The notes under the pieces: generated by a model
The model's input: only the letters and a program-made list of their open reading frames with translations
The model's database searches: none
What the model was told of the DNA's origin: nothing
Made by a program: the position numbers and the translations under genes
Assembly (NCBI GenBank): GCA_039566865.1
Contig: CM076955.1
Coordinates: 2,730,501-2,794,500, forward strand
Length of the DNA stretch: 64,000 nucleotides
Source of the DNA: Aurelia coerulea
Taxonomy: Eukaryota; Cnidaria; Scyphozoa; Semaeostomeae; Ulmaridae
Reading direction: 5' to 3'
Shown here: piece by piece, positions 45,901-53,085 of the stretch
Layout: the number at the start of each line of letters is the position of its first letter
How positions within the stretch are numbered: the first letter of the stretch is position 1

Positions 45901-48900
45901 TGCTGTAATGTTACGTTACAGAATGCAGTCTGAGGAAGCAGTCTGAGGAAGCATGTTTAGTCTTTGCTTGAAGATTTTTCAGTGGAGAACAAACAATCTA
46001 ATTAAACACACAAGCAATCAAATTAATCACGAAATACACGTCTTTTTATTATAAGAAACTTGGATCAGCACTTAGTACTAAAAGTTTCTTAATTTCGCAT
46101 GAAAATTTCGGTGTTTTAGTAGTAAAAGTTTCTTAATTAGTTTCTTATTTTTTTGGGCCTAAAATTGCGGTATTGTTCGAAGTGAGCCTTCTTCTCGAGA
46201 AAGGGCTTCCATTTTGCATTGACATTGTCATCAAGAAGAAGCCATGCACATTAAGGCAAAAATTTACCAATTTTGCAGTTAAAAGTCAAGAAAAGACGAA
46301 GGCACCTTTGTTAGAGAGACATAGAATAAGAGAGACATACAGATATAACGTTTTAGAGTTTCTTAACTGTTCTTGAGGGTTAGTACTAGAGTTTCTTAAA
46401 TTGTTGGTCATCGTAGTACTAGTTTCTTATAAACCAGTTTCTTATAAAAAAAACGTGTAATCCGTTTTCAGCATGATTAAACAGTGCTATTGTTAATAAG
46501 AAACTCTTTTCAAGAATTCAACTAAGAACTAAACCAGTAAGAACCTCGACTGAGAACTTGGATATTGCTCAAGAAACTTGTTTATTTTGTCTGAGAAGGT
46601 AATTCGCATACTGGCGCTGTATTCTGGTAAAACTCACGAAATGCTTGGGAAGTTACCTATCAATGAATACAACGAACATTTAAGAAGGATGCGGAGAAAC
46701 TGCAAAAACCTTTGGTACCCATGATCTGCTAATTTCAACTGTTTACTGAAAGCTAAAAGAGACTTTTAGTACTGGGTGGGATGGTTTCTTGAAAACTCTT
46801 CGATTGTTGTTCTACTTGACTGATCAGCTGCCTAAAAGTTCTTAGAAAACTAACAATAATCTTGAAAAAATGCTAACAAAGAGCTTTTTGAAATAATTTT
46901 GATGGGAACGTCATTGAGCTAATTACTGCACTCAAAGAGTTCATTTTGTTGGAGAAATTTCCCTTAGCAACCAATCTCATTCTGTGAAATGGTGCATCAA
47001 CACAGGCGAGCAAGGTGGCTGCCATGCCACACACATTATATTTTCCAATCTCGGCCTGTTCTCAGCTGCAGTCCCTCTATTTTCCAGAAGTTTATTATTC
47101 ACAATTTAGCGCAAACCTCAAGATCAATGTGCTTTGCACAAGTCAACTTAGAGGTCTAGTCCGAACAAAACATTGAATTCAGACTATTGCTGAACAAATT
47201 AAAAGTCTAGGCCTACTTTTGAAGCAAAATCGGCTATGATTCAAATAAAATGCACAGAAAGTTAAAAAATACAAGGCTTGAATTGAAAATTGATTTTAAG
47301 CAGCTACGAAAAAGTAAGTTGATAAACTTCTTGATCAAAGATGAGAGCATCTGAGACGTACCTTTCTCCAGCATTTTGAGCGCGCAGGCTCCGCGACCAT
47401 GATTCGTTCTTTCCGTAGAGTGGCCGCGCGTGCTCAAACCGCTGGAGCGTTTGACCTTTGAGATGTCATACACCTCAAGGAGGCCTCCGCTGAACGACAA
47501 GCTTTGACCTCGCGTTGTTGCAAGGCTTGATGTGGACTTCATCACGTCCTTCACCCCATGACATAAAAGATTTTGTAAACAGGAAAATGCCCACAAAAAT
47601 GGTGGTGTAAAACTCTATGGCCTATTTCTTTGAACTGAATGGCTTCAAAGAAACATTAGTTATTTCGCTACAATTCTACCGTGACTCAACTGAAATCTAC
47701 AATATTTTAAGAACTAAAATGCTGTTCTTCTTCCTTACTAATTCAAGAAAAACTGGGAAAACCTTTGCAGTTTCTAAACGTTTTGAGAACTCACAGAATG
47801 ATTAACAAGAAAGACTTGCATTATGAACGTGTAAAATATCACATTAAGCAAAAGTCTTTCACTCTTCTGGTTTACGATTTAGAACTTTGATGACGTCGTA
47901 TCCTGAAATGAGTTGAAATTTGAAATACGCTCTAATTTCGAAATATATTCAAGACTTTTGACAGGTCTAACGGTAGAAATACAGTTAAGTAGCTAAAGTT
48001 TCTTTCAAGCCATTCAAGAACTACCGGGTGTCCCAAAAAAGTACTCCTGTTTAAAAAATCATCAAAAAGTGATTATCAAACCTTTGATAAAGTTTCTTTT
48101 TGAGTTGTTTTATCAAAGACCCACAAATATTCATAGATGATAAAATGTTTGCTTTTGATACAGCAAGGTAGAACAATTACACATTGAAAACCCTTATTTT
48201 GAGATATAGTTTTCAAGCAAAATACTCCATCTTGCCTAAGAATCAAAATGTTCAGATTTGTATCATCATTGAAGTCTTCAATGATAGTGCGCATCTATTT
48301 CTGTCATTTATGACCAAATTAAAAGCTTTACATGCACAAAGAAATTGATCTGGCAATCATCAGTGCTTTTTTGCAGTATGATTCAAGACCAGGTAGCCCT
48401 AAAAAGAGCTAAATTTGCTAATTTTCAAACCAATTACAAGATCCGCCATGTCTTGGAAAATAATTTGGTTCTTGATCTACTTGACAAAAAAAGAAAATTG
48501 AGGATCGGCCTTGTAATCAAATTTTGGTAATTTTTCAACTGGGGAGTACTTTTTTGGGCCACCAGATACGTCGTACAGTTTTACACCCACCATTTTACAC
48601 CAATTCAAAGATTTGAAAGCTGAAGCTATGCTGCCTATTATCAGCAGTATCTTGCTTTCAGGCAACCCCAACACTGCTCTCCTATAGCATAGGTTCCAAA
48701 TCTTTGAAAAGGCTGGTGTAAAATTGAGTGACCTATTTCTTTGAACTGAAGGACTTCAAAGAAACTTTAGCCAATCCTCTATAATTCTACCAATGGAATT
48801 TTCTGAAAACTTCAATCTTTTCAGAATTAGAGTGTTTTTCTTCTTTTTCAAGACTTCAAGAAACATTTTCAAAAAAACTTAAATCCATCGTAGTTTCTAA

Positions 48901-49379
48901 ACTGTTTGACGTAACATAAAATAATTTCGATTAAAAACCATAGTTTACGAATGCCTACAATATGGTACCAAGTAAAAGTCTGTCACTCATCTGGTTTATG
49001 ATTTAGAAATTTGATGACGTCACATCCTCAACTGAGTTGAAATGTAAGATACGCTGTAATTTCCAAAAATATTCAAAATTTCTGAAAAGTCCAACGGTAG
49101 AATTATAGATAAGTATCTAACGTTTCTTTCAAGCCATTCAATCAAAAGAAATAGGTAATTGAATTTTACACCCACCTTTTTAGGCCGAGATAAAGATTTG
49201 GAACCTATGCTCTCTCCTATCCTTTCTCAAAACTGGATTTCCCATGAAACAAAAATTACAGAAACTTACACTGCTGCCTTGAACTGACTAACAATAGAAT
49301 GGGATTTGAGGGCTTCATCTTCAAAAATCGTGATTAAATTCCCTTGACTTTTCGATGCAGTCACAATAACTCTGGGCAT
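18373..49379 (-). CDS. ANKFN1: ANKFN1 / wide awake orthologue, 21 coding exons
   Basis: Exons in order: 49379-49270, 40992-40799, 36817-36764, 35590-35512, 34217-34060, 32871-32762, 31887-31809, 31303-31190, 30038-29941, 28332-28242, 27468-27352, 26895-26745, 25956-25815, 25342-25229, 24563-24468, 24024-23905, 23535-23492, 22409-22287, 20845-20806, 20387-20289, 19266-18373. They total 3027 bases, 1008 residues plus TAA, with continuous phase. Ankyrin region about 120-185; FN3 about 262-362; a long conserved core about 365-800 including GLYLGYLKL (626-634) and LLLILILPPVDD; Ras-association domain about 894-993. The family is cytosolic or cortical. Drosophila Wide awake/Banderuola acts in clock-output sleep control and neuroblast polarity, and mouse Nmf9 in vestibular and circadian behaviour. 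The start ATG has an in-frame TGA six bases upstream. Two points are uncertain: the first splice across 8.3 kb, and exon 5, which contains a 27-base homopolymer. Confidence 0.9.
21234..21447. mobile_element. TIR element with about 70-bp arms
   Basis: GGCAGAAACACCGCAACACGA and TCGCGTTGCGGTGTTTCTGCC, with AAAATTTATATTTTACCAATAT mirrored inside. The flanking tail CACCGCAAGCATCTTTGG is repeated at 36.65 kb next to a shorter palindrome. Confidence 0.82.
22287..24563 (-). CDS. ANKFN1: ANKFN1 coding exons 15-18, conserved core with GLYLGYLKL
   Basis: Exons 24563-24468 (GTQDLGFLYFKAFKDSHGSIL), 24024-23905 (MKWVPISRLQKK), 23535-23492 (DQVSYHRRSKSAVA) and 22409-22287 (GLYLGYLKLRTAMDSL, PNLLPHVK). GLYLGYLKL is the most invariant motif of this family and secures the identification. 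A 35-bp minisatellite begins 41 bases upstream of the last acceptor. Confidence 0.92.
22450..22597. repeat. 35-bp minisatellite, four copies
   Basis: The unit GAAATCGAGGTCCATATT-TTGATACGAGCAGGGTT occurs four times head to tail (22450-22589), plus eight bases of a fifth. Copies differ by a few substitutions. The array starts 41 bases upstream of the acceptor of ANKFN1 exon 18. Confidence 0.93.
22624..22802. mobile_element. TTAA MITE family H, copy 1
   Basis: TTAA-AGGGAATCGACATAGTTAA at the left, GCTATGTCTATTCCCT-TTAA at the right, 179 bp. It contains TTGTGGGCGTTTCTTCAG. A second copy at 27858-28036 is the same length. Confidence 0.85.
22885..23042. mobile_element. Small TIR element
   Basis: AGACTTGCCCAAGTC near the left, CAGTCCGTCTTACC and its complement GTAAGACGGACT inside, and AGGGGAAGTCT at the right, about 158 bp. 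Confidence 0.6.
23370..23442. repeat. Perfect hairpin, about 34-bp arms
   Basis: TAGCCTGCGTGCAGACTTTA ... CACTGCGAA is followed after two or three bases by its exact complement ending GCACGCAGGCTA. A related, less perfect version is at 55053-55146. Confidence 0.88.
23690..23871. mobile_element. TIR element family C, 3' fragment
   Basis: GATTCAAAATAAGATAGCCCTAAA ... GAAGATCGGCCATGTAATC ... GGGTAACACCCGG is collinear with the right quarter of the 48.0-kb copy. It ends 34 bp from the donor of ANKFN1 exon 16. Confidence 0.75.
24690..25052. mobile_element. Palindromic MITE family B, truncated copy
   Basis: It starts inside the left arm (ATGGCTTGAAAGAAATTTAA) and shares ACAGCGTATTTCATATTTCAACTCA and GACGTCATCAAATTTCTAAATC with other copies. 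The right terminus is missing. It lies between ANKFN1 exons 14 and 15. Confidence 0.65.
25229..28332 (-). CDS. ANKFN1: ANKFN1 coding exons 10-14, FN3 end and conserved core
   Basis: Exons 28332-28242 (KKWYIQIRVGNMKGFGP, the YxV-x-A-x-N-x-x-GxG end of FN3), 27468-27352, 26895-26745 (Ser-rich, then KYTNLVFHSAPKLLKRIK), 25956-25815 (RGIYLASLLYNEDDDRVLVT followed by VVEVDDNYSKSF) and 25342-25229 (SCTWEDVQQML). These blocks line up in order with vertebrate ANKFN1 (IAVIFYYKDN, IVEIDDS, SCMWEDI). Confidence 0.92.
25432..25553. repeat. Interstitial TTAGGG-like repeat
   Basis: About 120 bp of GTTAGGG, GTTAGTTAGGG and TAAGTTAGGG units in one orientation. It matches the metazoan telomere motif but with varied spacing. 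It lies between ANKFN1 exons 13 and 14. Confidence 0.8.
27176..27263. repeat. GAACT pentanucleotide repeat
   Basis: Imperfect (GAACT)n and AACTG units over about 88 bp, between ANKFN1 exons 11 and 12. A minus-strand Ser/Val/Gln/Phe-rich reading is an artefact. Confidence 0.8.
27858..28036. mobile_element. TTAA MITE family H, copy 2
   Basis: Same termini and length as the 22.6-kb copy, in the same orientation, between ANKFN1 exons 10 and 11. A decayed inverted copy lies at about 42394-42590. Confidence 0.85.
28421..28734. mobile_element. TTAA MITE family A, copy 1
   Basis: TTAA-AGGGGCTCCGTCGCCAAA at the left, GGAGACGGAGCCCCT-TTAA at the right, 314 bp. Family A has five members in 15 kb, all within ANKFN1 introns. 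Short protein-like ORFs here are shadows of the repeat. Confidence 0.88.
29424..29850. mobile_element. TTAA MITE family A, copy 2, truncated and carrying a nested insertion
   Basis: The sequence from ACGATTGCTTGGATACAAGTG to GGGACCCCTTCTAG corresponds to the family A interior and right end. It is interrupted at 29501-29754 by another element with a 9-bp target duplication. Confidence 0.78.
29501..29754. mobile_element. Element with 9-bp target duplication inserted in MITE A
   Basis: GAAGCCACC at 29492-29500 is repeated at 29755-29763. The termini are AGTGGCGGAGCC and GGCACCGCCACT (imperfect inverted repeats). A 9-bp duplication suggests Mutator-like rather than piggyBac activity. The interior has a G run, then GGGGGCTAGACCCCCAGACC. 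A related stretch occurs near 38.15-38.6 kb. Confidence 0.8.
29941..32871 (-). CDS. ANKFN1: ANKFN1 coding exons 6-9, helical linker and first half of FN3
   Basis: Exons 32871-32762 (linker with EAHLEALVVQADRKV), 31887-31809 (ESERQLREWEWRLYMLRIM, matching the conserved W-E-W-R of the family), 31303-31190 (IPSECPVVST ... VTKYK, FN3 strands A-C) and 30038-29941 (IEWSTDETFE ... LQYTIDGLEK, strands C'-E). All junctions keep phase and have canonical splice sites. Confidence 0.9.
30476..30910. mobile_element. Palindromic MITE family B, copy 3
   Basis: The left end is CATAGGTTCCAAATCTTT and the right end is TTTGGATCCTATG, with long imperfect arms including TCTACCGTTGG. It lies between ANKFN1 exons 8 and 9. 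Confidence 0.78.
31985..32130 (+). pseudogene. LINE reverse-transcriptase fragment
   Basis: IHKRA in one frame is followed by DYYGAPFADLLVRSNEKTVHVQNLQRLMIEI in another. This matches the thumb/connection end of non-LTR ORF2 (SNSKTVHxxNLQxLxxEI). One frameshift, then a stop. It lies in an ANKFN1 intron, sense opposite to the gene. Confidence 0.65.
33130..33395. repeat. Purine-rich GGAAAGAA tract
   Basis: About 265 bp is almost entirely A/G on the plus strand, with GGAAGGAAA and GAAAAGG units. It is polypyrimidine on the ANKFN1 sense strand, 260 bases 5' of exon 6. Confidence 0.8.
33437..33654 (-). other. Unassigned open frame between ANKFN1 exons 5 and 6
   Basis: The reading DENNLTIMLSETQL ... 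LRRNVKPEFFLPLLYQF ... VADNPLGTEITFKASLDNKT is not low-complexity and has acceptor- and donor-like ends (TTTTGTAG at 33513, GTAAAT at 33437). It has no counterpart in the ANKFN1 family I know and breaks phase if inserted. Confidence 0.25.
33903..33950. repeat. (GAT)n microsatellite
   Basis: About 15 tandem GAT/ATG triplets. It lies in the intron following ANKFN1 exon 5. Confidence 0.95.
34060..34217 (-). CDS. ANKFN1: ANKFN1 coding exon 5, ankyrin repeat with a poly-T tract
   Basis: After TATAG it encodes VNADNFTPLDVALLKNEI, a canonical ankyrin start (N-x-D-x-x-T-P-L-x-x-A), then LLLLYGATEN. Downstream is a run of 27 T (A at 34090-34116 on the plus strand) that stays open as eight Phe codons. 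The only phase-compatible donor is at 34059 (CGAG before GTACTT). A donor at 34117 (GCT before GTTTTT) gives the protein expected from relatives but leaves the next exon out of phase by one. Either the tract is exonic or the homopolymer region hides an error. Confidence 0.65.
34941..35402. mobile_element. TIR element, GGCCCCGTTTACACGATACCG family
   Basis: AGGCCACACTTACACGATACCG at the left and CGGTATCGTGTAAACGGGGCCT at the right. The interior is rich in CCGATATCG/GTTTTCGTTT words. Related fragments lie near 52.6 and 20.1 kb. It lies between ANKFN1 exons 4 and 5. Confidence 0.8.
35512..36817 (-). CDS. ANKFN1: ANKFN1 coding exons 3-4, entry into the ankyrin region
   Basis: Exon 3 (36817-36764) encodes LRDQRPRSFKRHKNALE. 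Exon 4 (35590-35512) encodes ALFDAIERQDIEEIRKIL, the first helix pair of an ankyrin repeat, and ends with a split codon at GTAAGT. Intron 3 between them contains a SINE nested inside a MITE. Confidence 0.88.
35810..36315. mobile_element. TIR element family D, copy carrying a SINE
   Basis: CATCCTCCCAAGAGGA and, after the SINE, ACGTGCTAAAGCTTGATCAAG ... TTTCAAACAGCCAC ... TCTGACTTACCCCGTAG, collinear with the right half of the 8.5-kb copy. It lies in ANKFN1 intron 3. Confidence 0.72.
35839..36036 (-). repeat. tRNA-derived SINE, copy 2 (nested in a MITE)
   Basis: The reverse complement carries the A box TGGCGCAGTGG and the shared GCGCCAAGCGCTGGGATC tail. It interrupts a CCGGGTGAGTCAG-type element between CATCCTCCCAAGAGGA and ACGTGCTAAAG, which are adjacent in the intact copy at 8.85 kb. 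Confidence 0.82.
36905..37545. mobile_element. Large inverted repeat, about 280-bp arms
   Basis: The left arm (GGATGCATAAGGACAAGGAC ... AAATAAATAAATAAAATGCC complement) is mirrored after about 65 bp by the right arm ending ATGCATAAGGAC. Both arms encode the same 60-residue reading (RASYLGFRETFAALF ... REFPLSAIAN). A half copy lies at 32.4-32.65 kb. It lies in ANKFN1 intron 2. Confidence 0.85.
40358..40680. mobile_element. TTAA MITE family A, copy 3
   Basis: TTAA 40358-40361 and 40677-40680 flank AGGGGCTCCGTCGTCAAAC and GACGACGGAGCCTCT. The flanking sequence is itself repeated near 14.6-14.75 kb without the insertion, which gives an empty site. Confidence 0.88.
40799..40992 (-). CDS. ANKFN1: ANKFN1 coding exon 2, Ser/Arg-rich N-terminal region
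   Basis: Acceptor TTTTCCAG, donor GTAAGA. It encodes IRRRANSLDHLPSPSESP and a Ser/Pro/Arg-rich stretch ending PETSLS. The RRRxNS(L) pattern resembles a basophilic-kinase site. A second frame is also open through the exon but does not match the phase of exon 3. Confidence 0.8.
41247..41570. mobile_element. TTAA MITE family A, copy 4
   Basis: AGGGGCTCAGTCGTCAAACAG at the left, GACGACGGAGCCCCTTTAA at the right. The left TTAA has decayed to TGAA. Confidence 0.85.
41638..41824 (+). repeat. tRNA-derived SINE, copy 3
   Basis: It begins GGTGTGGCGCAATGGTG, has a decayed B box (GATTCGATCTC) and the same tail. It lies in ANKFN1 intron 1. Confidence 0.8.
42394..42590. mobile_element. TTAA MITE family H, decayed inverted copy
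   Basis: GCTATATCTCGTAGCCGCTATAA and TTGACCCGGACCAACTTCT match the complement of family H. The terminal GGGAATCGACATAG is lost on one side. Confidence 0.65.
43133..43454. mobile_element. TTAA MITE family A, copy 5 (inverted)
   Basis: TTAA at 43133-43136 and 43451-43454, with the interior in opposite orientation to copies 3 and 4. Confidence 0.87.
43732..44153. mobile_element. TIR element, CTACAGTAAATCCCC family
   Basis: CTACAGTAAATCCCCTCATA at the left and GCGGAGATTTACTTCAG at the right. TAAGAACCTA/TAGGTTCTTA occurs in the arms. It lies in ANKFN1 intron 1. Confidence 0.78.
44381..44480. mobile_element. Short palindromic element, CCATGGGTAGTTAGACAC
   Basis: Near-perfect inverted ends about 18 bp long, total about 100 bp. 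A related but longer version with GGTAGACACTGCTGG lies at 45371-45560. Confidence 0.78.
44766..45232. mobile_element. TIR element with poly-G tips
   Basis: C-CCGGG followed by a run of more than 20 G, then GTACTCCCATTATGGCCT. The right end is AGGCCACAATGGGAGTAC followed by a C run and GGGA. Second inverted pairs GGGGTCCAGTC / GACTGGACCCC lie inside. It lies in ANKFN1 intron 1. Confidence 0.85.
46037..46457. mobile_element. TIR element family F, copy 2
   Basis: CACGTCTTTTTATTATAAGAAACTT at the left, GTTTCTTATAAAAAAAACGTG at the right. It lies in ANKFN1 intron 1. Confidence 0.85.
47234..47596 (-). other. Unassigned CG-richer ORF block in ANKFN1 intron 1
   Basis: A 120-codon frame with a CG-richer centre (MKSTSSLATTRGQSLSFSGG ... 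RSSGLSTRGHSTER) ends in a GTACG donor. Joining it to the 40.9-kb exon gives the wrong frame, so it is not a normal ANKFN1 exon. It could be an alternative first exon, an exon of an unrelated transcript, or chance. Confidence 0.25.
47600..48640. mobile_element. Palindromic MITE family B, copy 4, split by another MITE
   Basis: The left part runs from GGTGTAAAACTCTATGGCC to AAGCCATTCAAGAACTA. It is interrupted by the 48024-48566 element and resumes as ACAGTTTTACACCCACC ... AAGATTTGAAAGC. It lies in ANKFN1 intron 1. Confidence 0.7.
48024..48566. mobile_element. TIR element family C, copy nested in MITE B
   Basis: TA at 48022-48023 and 48567-48568 flanks CCGGGTGTCCCAAAAAAGTA and TACTTTTTTGGGCCACCAG. 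It interrupts the family B copy at 47.6-48.6 kb. Confidence 0.82.
48685..49215. mobile_element. Palindromic MITE family B, copy 5 (full length)
   Basis: ATAGCATAGGTTCCAAATC at the left and GATTTGGAACCTATGCT at the right, about 530 bp. It is close to the copies at 58.3 and 63.7 kb, including a shared GATGACGTCACATCCTCAA. Confidence 0.82.
49270..49379 (-). CDS. ANKFN1: ANKFN1 coding exon 1 (start exon)
   Basis: It encodes 36 complete residues beginning MPRVIVTASKSQGN and ends GCAGT before GTAAGT. It joins the exon at 40992 in phase as a Val followed by IRRRANSLDHLPS. An in-frame TGA lies just upstream, so this ATG is the first possible. A block at 47.4 kb cannot be spliced in without breaking phase. 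The N terminus of the family is poorly conserved, so this exon rests on phase and signals rather than similarity. Confidence 0.65.
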
Positions 49380-49411
49380 CGTTCAACGGAAAGCGAAAAC
49401 AAGAAAACGAA

Positions 49412-50155
49412 TCTCCTTGAAAGCTTGAAAGTTTCCAACGCTCTGTGCAAACGCATCAGATAAACCAAGTAATATTCAACTCGTCGTACTTTGTGCCTGT
49501 GGACGAAGAGTTTCGTCTCCTCTTTCGATCAATATGCTTTACTGTCAGTAGAATTCGAGAGATGCTGTATGAACTACAAACGGTTATTAGTCTGCTCGAA
49601 AACTTAAAAACTTCTCGACTGCTATGTGCAAAAAGAGAAACGAAGTAATATTTAACTTGTCCAACATTGGGTTTGTGGAATACAAGTATTCTTTCTCCTT
49701 TCGATCAATATGGTTTACCCTGTCAGTAGAATTCGAGCGATTCTGTATGCAGCAATGAGCAACACAACGATTATTTGTCTATTCAAAAACCTTGACAATT
49801 TCCAACTATTCTGTGCACGCAACTCTGAGAAACAAAACAAGATAGGTAGCAAAACATTGGCTTCTTGGCTGAAAGTTTTCTTTCCTCTTTTGATCAATAC
49901 TGTAATGATTTACGGTCAGAAAACTTCGTGAGATGCTGTAGCTATGAACAATAAAACAATCGTGTCTCTCCTTGAAAACTTGAGAAACTTCCAGCTGTTC
50001 TGTCCAGGAAAATCTGAGAAACAATGCAAGATTAAACTTGCAAAAACATCTGCTGATGAACTTAAAGTTCGCTCCTCTTTCTACACCAGTGTGATTTACT
50101 ACCAGAAGAATTCTTGAATCAAATGATGTACCGAAGCTACGAGCAAGTAGAGGCA
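49412..50155. repeat. Tandem repeat of about 185 bp, four copies, just upstream of the ANKFN1 start
   Basis: Units start near 49413, 49595, 49780 and 49968 with C(T)TGAAAACTTGA(G)AAACTT and share TTTCGATCAATATG and GTCAGTAGAATTCGAGAGAT. Divergence is high (perhaps 25-35%). A possible fifth, badly decayed unit extends to about 50300. The array begins 33 bp upstream of the ATG, so it overlaps the 5' UTR or promoter. Confidence 0.8.
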
Positions 50156-50841
50156 AATAGTGTAATTTCACAAATTTTCCTCGATAGTTTCTCCAGAGTT
50201 AAACAACCAAAACTTGAATATAAATTGCTCTTCTCTCCTACAAAACTTCCATCGAAACAAAACTTTGCAACCTCTCCGCAAAATTCTTGAATCAGTAGAG
50301 GCTAAAGCCTGAATAAAGTTGCCGTTCGCTTCACAAACAAAAAGCAAAGCGAAATTTCCAAAACACAATCCTTGTCGACGTCAAACCGATTGATCTTTTC
50401 GACCTCAAATTAAGTTGTCGACTGCGTGTAACCTTTGGCAAATGAGCATAAAACCTCGCACAAGACCAGAGAAACCACGGATTTGCGTTTCCAGGCCGAT
50501 TGATAAGAGATTGATAATCCCATCATCAACAAATCACATCACAAACATGGAGCTGCCAAAGAAATCTTAATTTGACCAACAACATCTCGTCTCTGATGGA
50601 GAACAACAAAATGACGCATGCTCGTAACATCTGCCGTGGACACTTGAAATTTATCCCTTTTATTTCTTACCAGAGTTACACATTTCAGTTCATATGCTTT
50701 TTACGATGAAATAAAGCTGAGAAAAAAAAACCTTCGAGTTACGCAAAATCCTGAACGATGTTCTAAGCTGGAATGGAGGAACGTAATTGAAGGAACAGAG
50801 GACTCGTGAAATTATGGATTGATGACGTCACACACACAACT

Positions 50842-51216
50842 TCAAAACTTCCAGACATTTTTAAAATAATGATGAAATACAAAAAGCTCCCTCCTAAAGG
50901 TTATTCCAGAACCGTAGCCTTGCACCTTTGTTTTTAAGCATTTGGTCATCCCAAAGTTTACACGATCTTCATAGTTTATAGTATTTTCTTTGTCTTGTTT
51001 CGTATTTATATTTGCCCTCGTTGTTTCCAAATGGTTTTGAAATGTAGTTGGACATTTTTCTGAATGATGCACTTTAAGCATAAGTTTGAGAATTTTTGTT
51101 TTATAAAGATCTTTGACTTTTACAATTTTATGGGATTCATGCAAAATGAATGTAGAGTATCTATAATCTTTTAATTGTAAGATTATAAGCATTCTATTTT
51201 GCGACGGGTGTATCAC
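50842..51216 (-). pseudogene. Possible LINE ORF2 tail
   Basis: A 124-codon ORF has the segment KVKDLYKTKILKLMLKVHH, which resembles the hDLYkyqilkFmyKyhh stretch near the end of LINE ORF2 proteins. The rest is not recognisable. A host origin is not excluded. Confidence 0.35.
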
Positions 51217-52292
51217 TCTCTAAAAATCCCGTACACCATTGGCAATTTGTATTCAAGAAAAATCCGTAAAAAATCCCTGAAAATCCTATTGTTTAAAAAT
51301 CTGGTATGCTTTTTTGTCATTTCGTAGCACTTGGAGTCGCTTTGAATGATATTCCTTTGCCGTTCCGTGAACTTCTAAGGCTTAGTTAACATTGACTGTT
51401 CCATGTTTTATACATCACAGATTTAGAATCGCTGGGAGGTATGGTCTTCTTTTAAATAGCAACAATCGGAAAGACAAAAACACTACGCGCAAAGAAAAAC
51501 CACATTAAAGTTGACAAACTGCTTGCAGAGTTATAACCTGAGAACTGCGGGCGAGGTCCTACCATAGCTTTCTTCTAATTCATTGGAATTTATTTCTCCT
51601 TTCGTGACCAAACAAATAACATGATGGATTGATTTCGTGCGAAGGTGTGGTCGCATGACCTCCTAAAGTTTCCGATTCTTGCCAGGCTATTTGCACCTCA
51701 GCTCTCTTACGTCATCAAGAAGAATGCCAAAAAAACACAAAACTTACTTTACGGCATTGGCTGCTATGTTTACAGACAATTTAACATGGGTAAAATTTTC
51801 AGAAATAATTTTCAAATAACGGGTTCGCCAAAAATAACTTTAAACATTTGAAGAAAAGTAGTATTGGATGGATTTGTATGAATCGAACTTTGGTTGATAG
51901 CAAGAAAAACTGAAGTACTTTTATGATGTTTCTTGCGTTTCGATGAGTACTGAAAATATAGCTAAATTCGACTTTACGAATATCCTTTGTTTGAAAAATG
52001 CCTGAAAGGGCCTAAAACACCTGATCGAATAATAGGTAAACTTCTCACACCTAACGAAAGAAGATAAAACGTTAATCAATCGCTTTAACGAGCGTGACGG
52101 AAGTGGGTTACTTACTTTCTTTCTGACAGCCTGACATCGAAGCCCCTTCTTAGATTACAAAGTTGGACTTTGTAATCAAAAAGTACAATTTTTCACAGGT
52201 ATCGTGTGTCGTCTGCACATGATGCAATCAATTTAATGATCGTTAGCAAAGAGAGAGACGTCCGGAATATAATGACCATATATAGATAAAAA

Positions 52293-52322
52293 AAATGATA
52301 ATAATAATAATAATAATAATAA
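52293..52322. repeat. (ATA)n microsatellite
   Basis: About ten ATA/AAT triplets. Confidence 0.9.
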
Positions 52323-53085
52323 CTTTCTTTAAGGTTGGCTCTTCTCTAGTTAAGATGCTAATTAATGCCAACCGAAACCATATAAATAAATTAAATCTAT
52401 ATTACAAAGAGAGTATACACTTAAAAAACTACAACTATAAAAACCCTAAATTATTAACACACAATTACATGGTCTACAGCTGCAACCAAAATCGTGAACG
52501 AGTGTTATGAGCCCCGTTATGAGCCCCGTTTTCAACCATTTCGCAACACACGAATTTATCGAATTTATCTTTGCTCGTAAATATGCGAGAATAATCACAG
52601 AAATACTTCACAATGCCTCCACACGATGCCGGCACATTTTGAAAACGGTGAAAAATGTGACGGTAGCAAAATTTGAGCTAGCGTTCACACGATACCGGCA
52701 AAATTTCGAAAACGGCAGAAAATGATTCAACTTTGCCGCGAACTAATCAGTCTCAATTCGAAATAATCAGTCTCAACTCGCAGGGCCTACCTCGAGAAAA
52801 ATTTAGGCTAAACAGGTGTCACCTTCTCACTTCTTCATAAAAATTGAGGTTCCCCATAAGCTCCATCTTATGCCAGAAACTGTAAAAAAACCTATTGATG
52901 GGAGCAACGTTCATTTTTTCAAGGTTTCGACATGAATACTTCTTGCAATGGTGAAATTTCCTCCAAAGTTAATTGCCATAGAGTTTCCATCATTAACACT
53001 GCCTCGATGATTTATCATTGGTGTGCATGGGTGGCGGTTGATATCTCAATTATTGTGATGCCTCATAGGCCTAACTGATTGAAAT

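Larger units (their letters stand above)
50380..53085. other. Region upstream of ANKFN1 without recognisable host genes
   Basis: Apart from the weak LINE tail at 50.8-51.2 kb and fragments of the CACGATACCGGCAAAAT repeat near 52.6-52.7 kb, nothing identifiable. Promoter elements for ANKFN1 would be expected near 49.4-51 kb but none is obvious. Confidence 0.5.
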
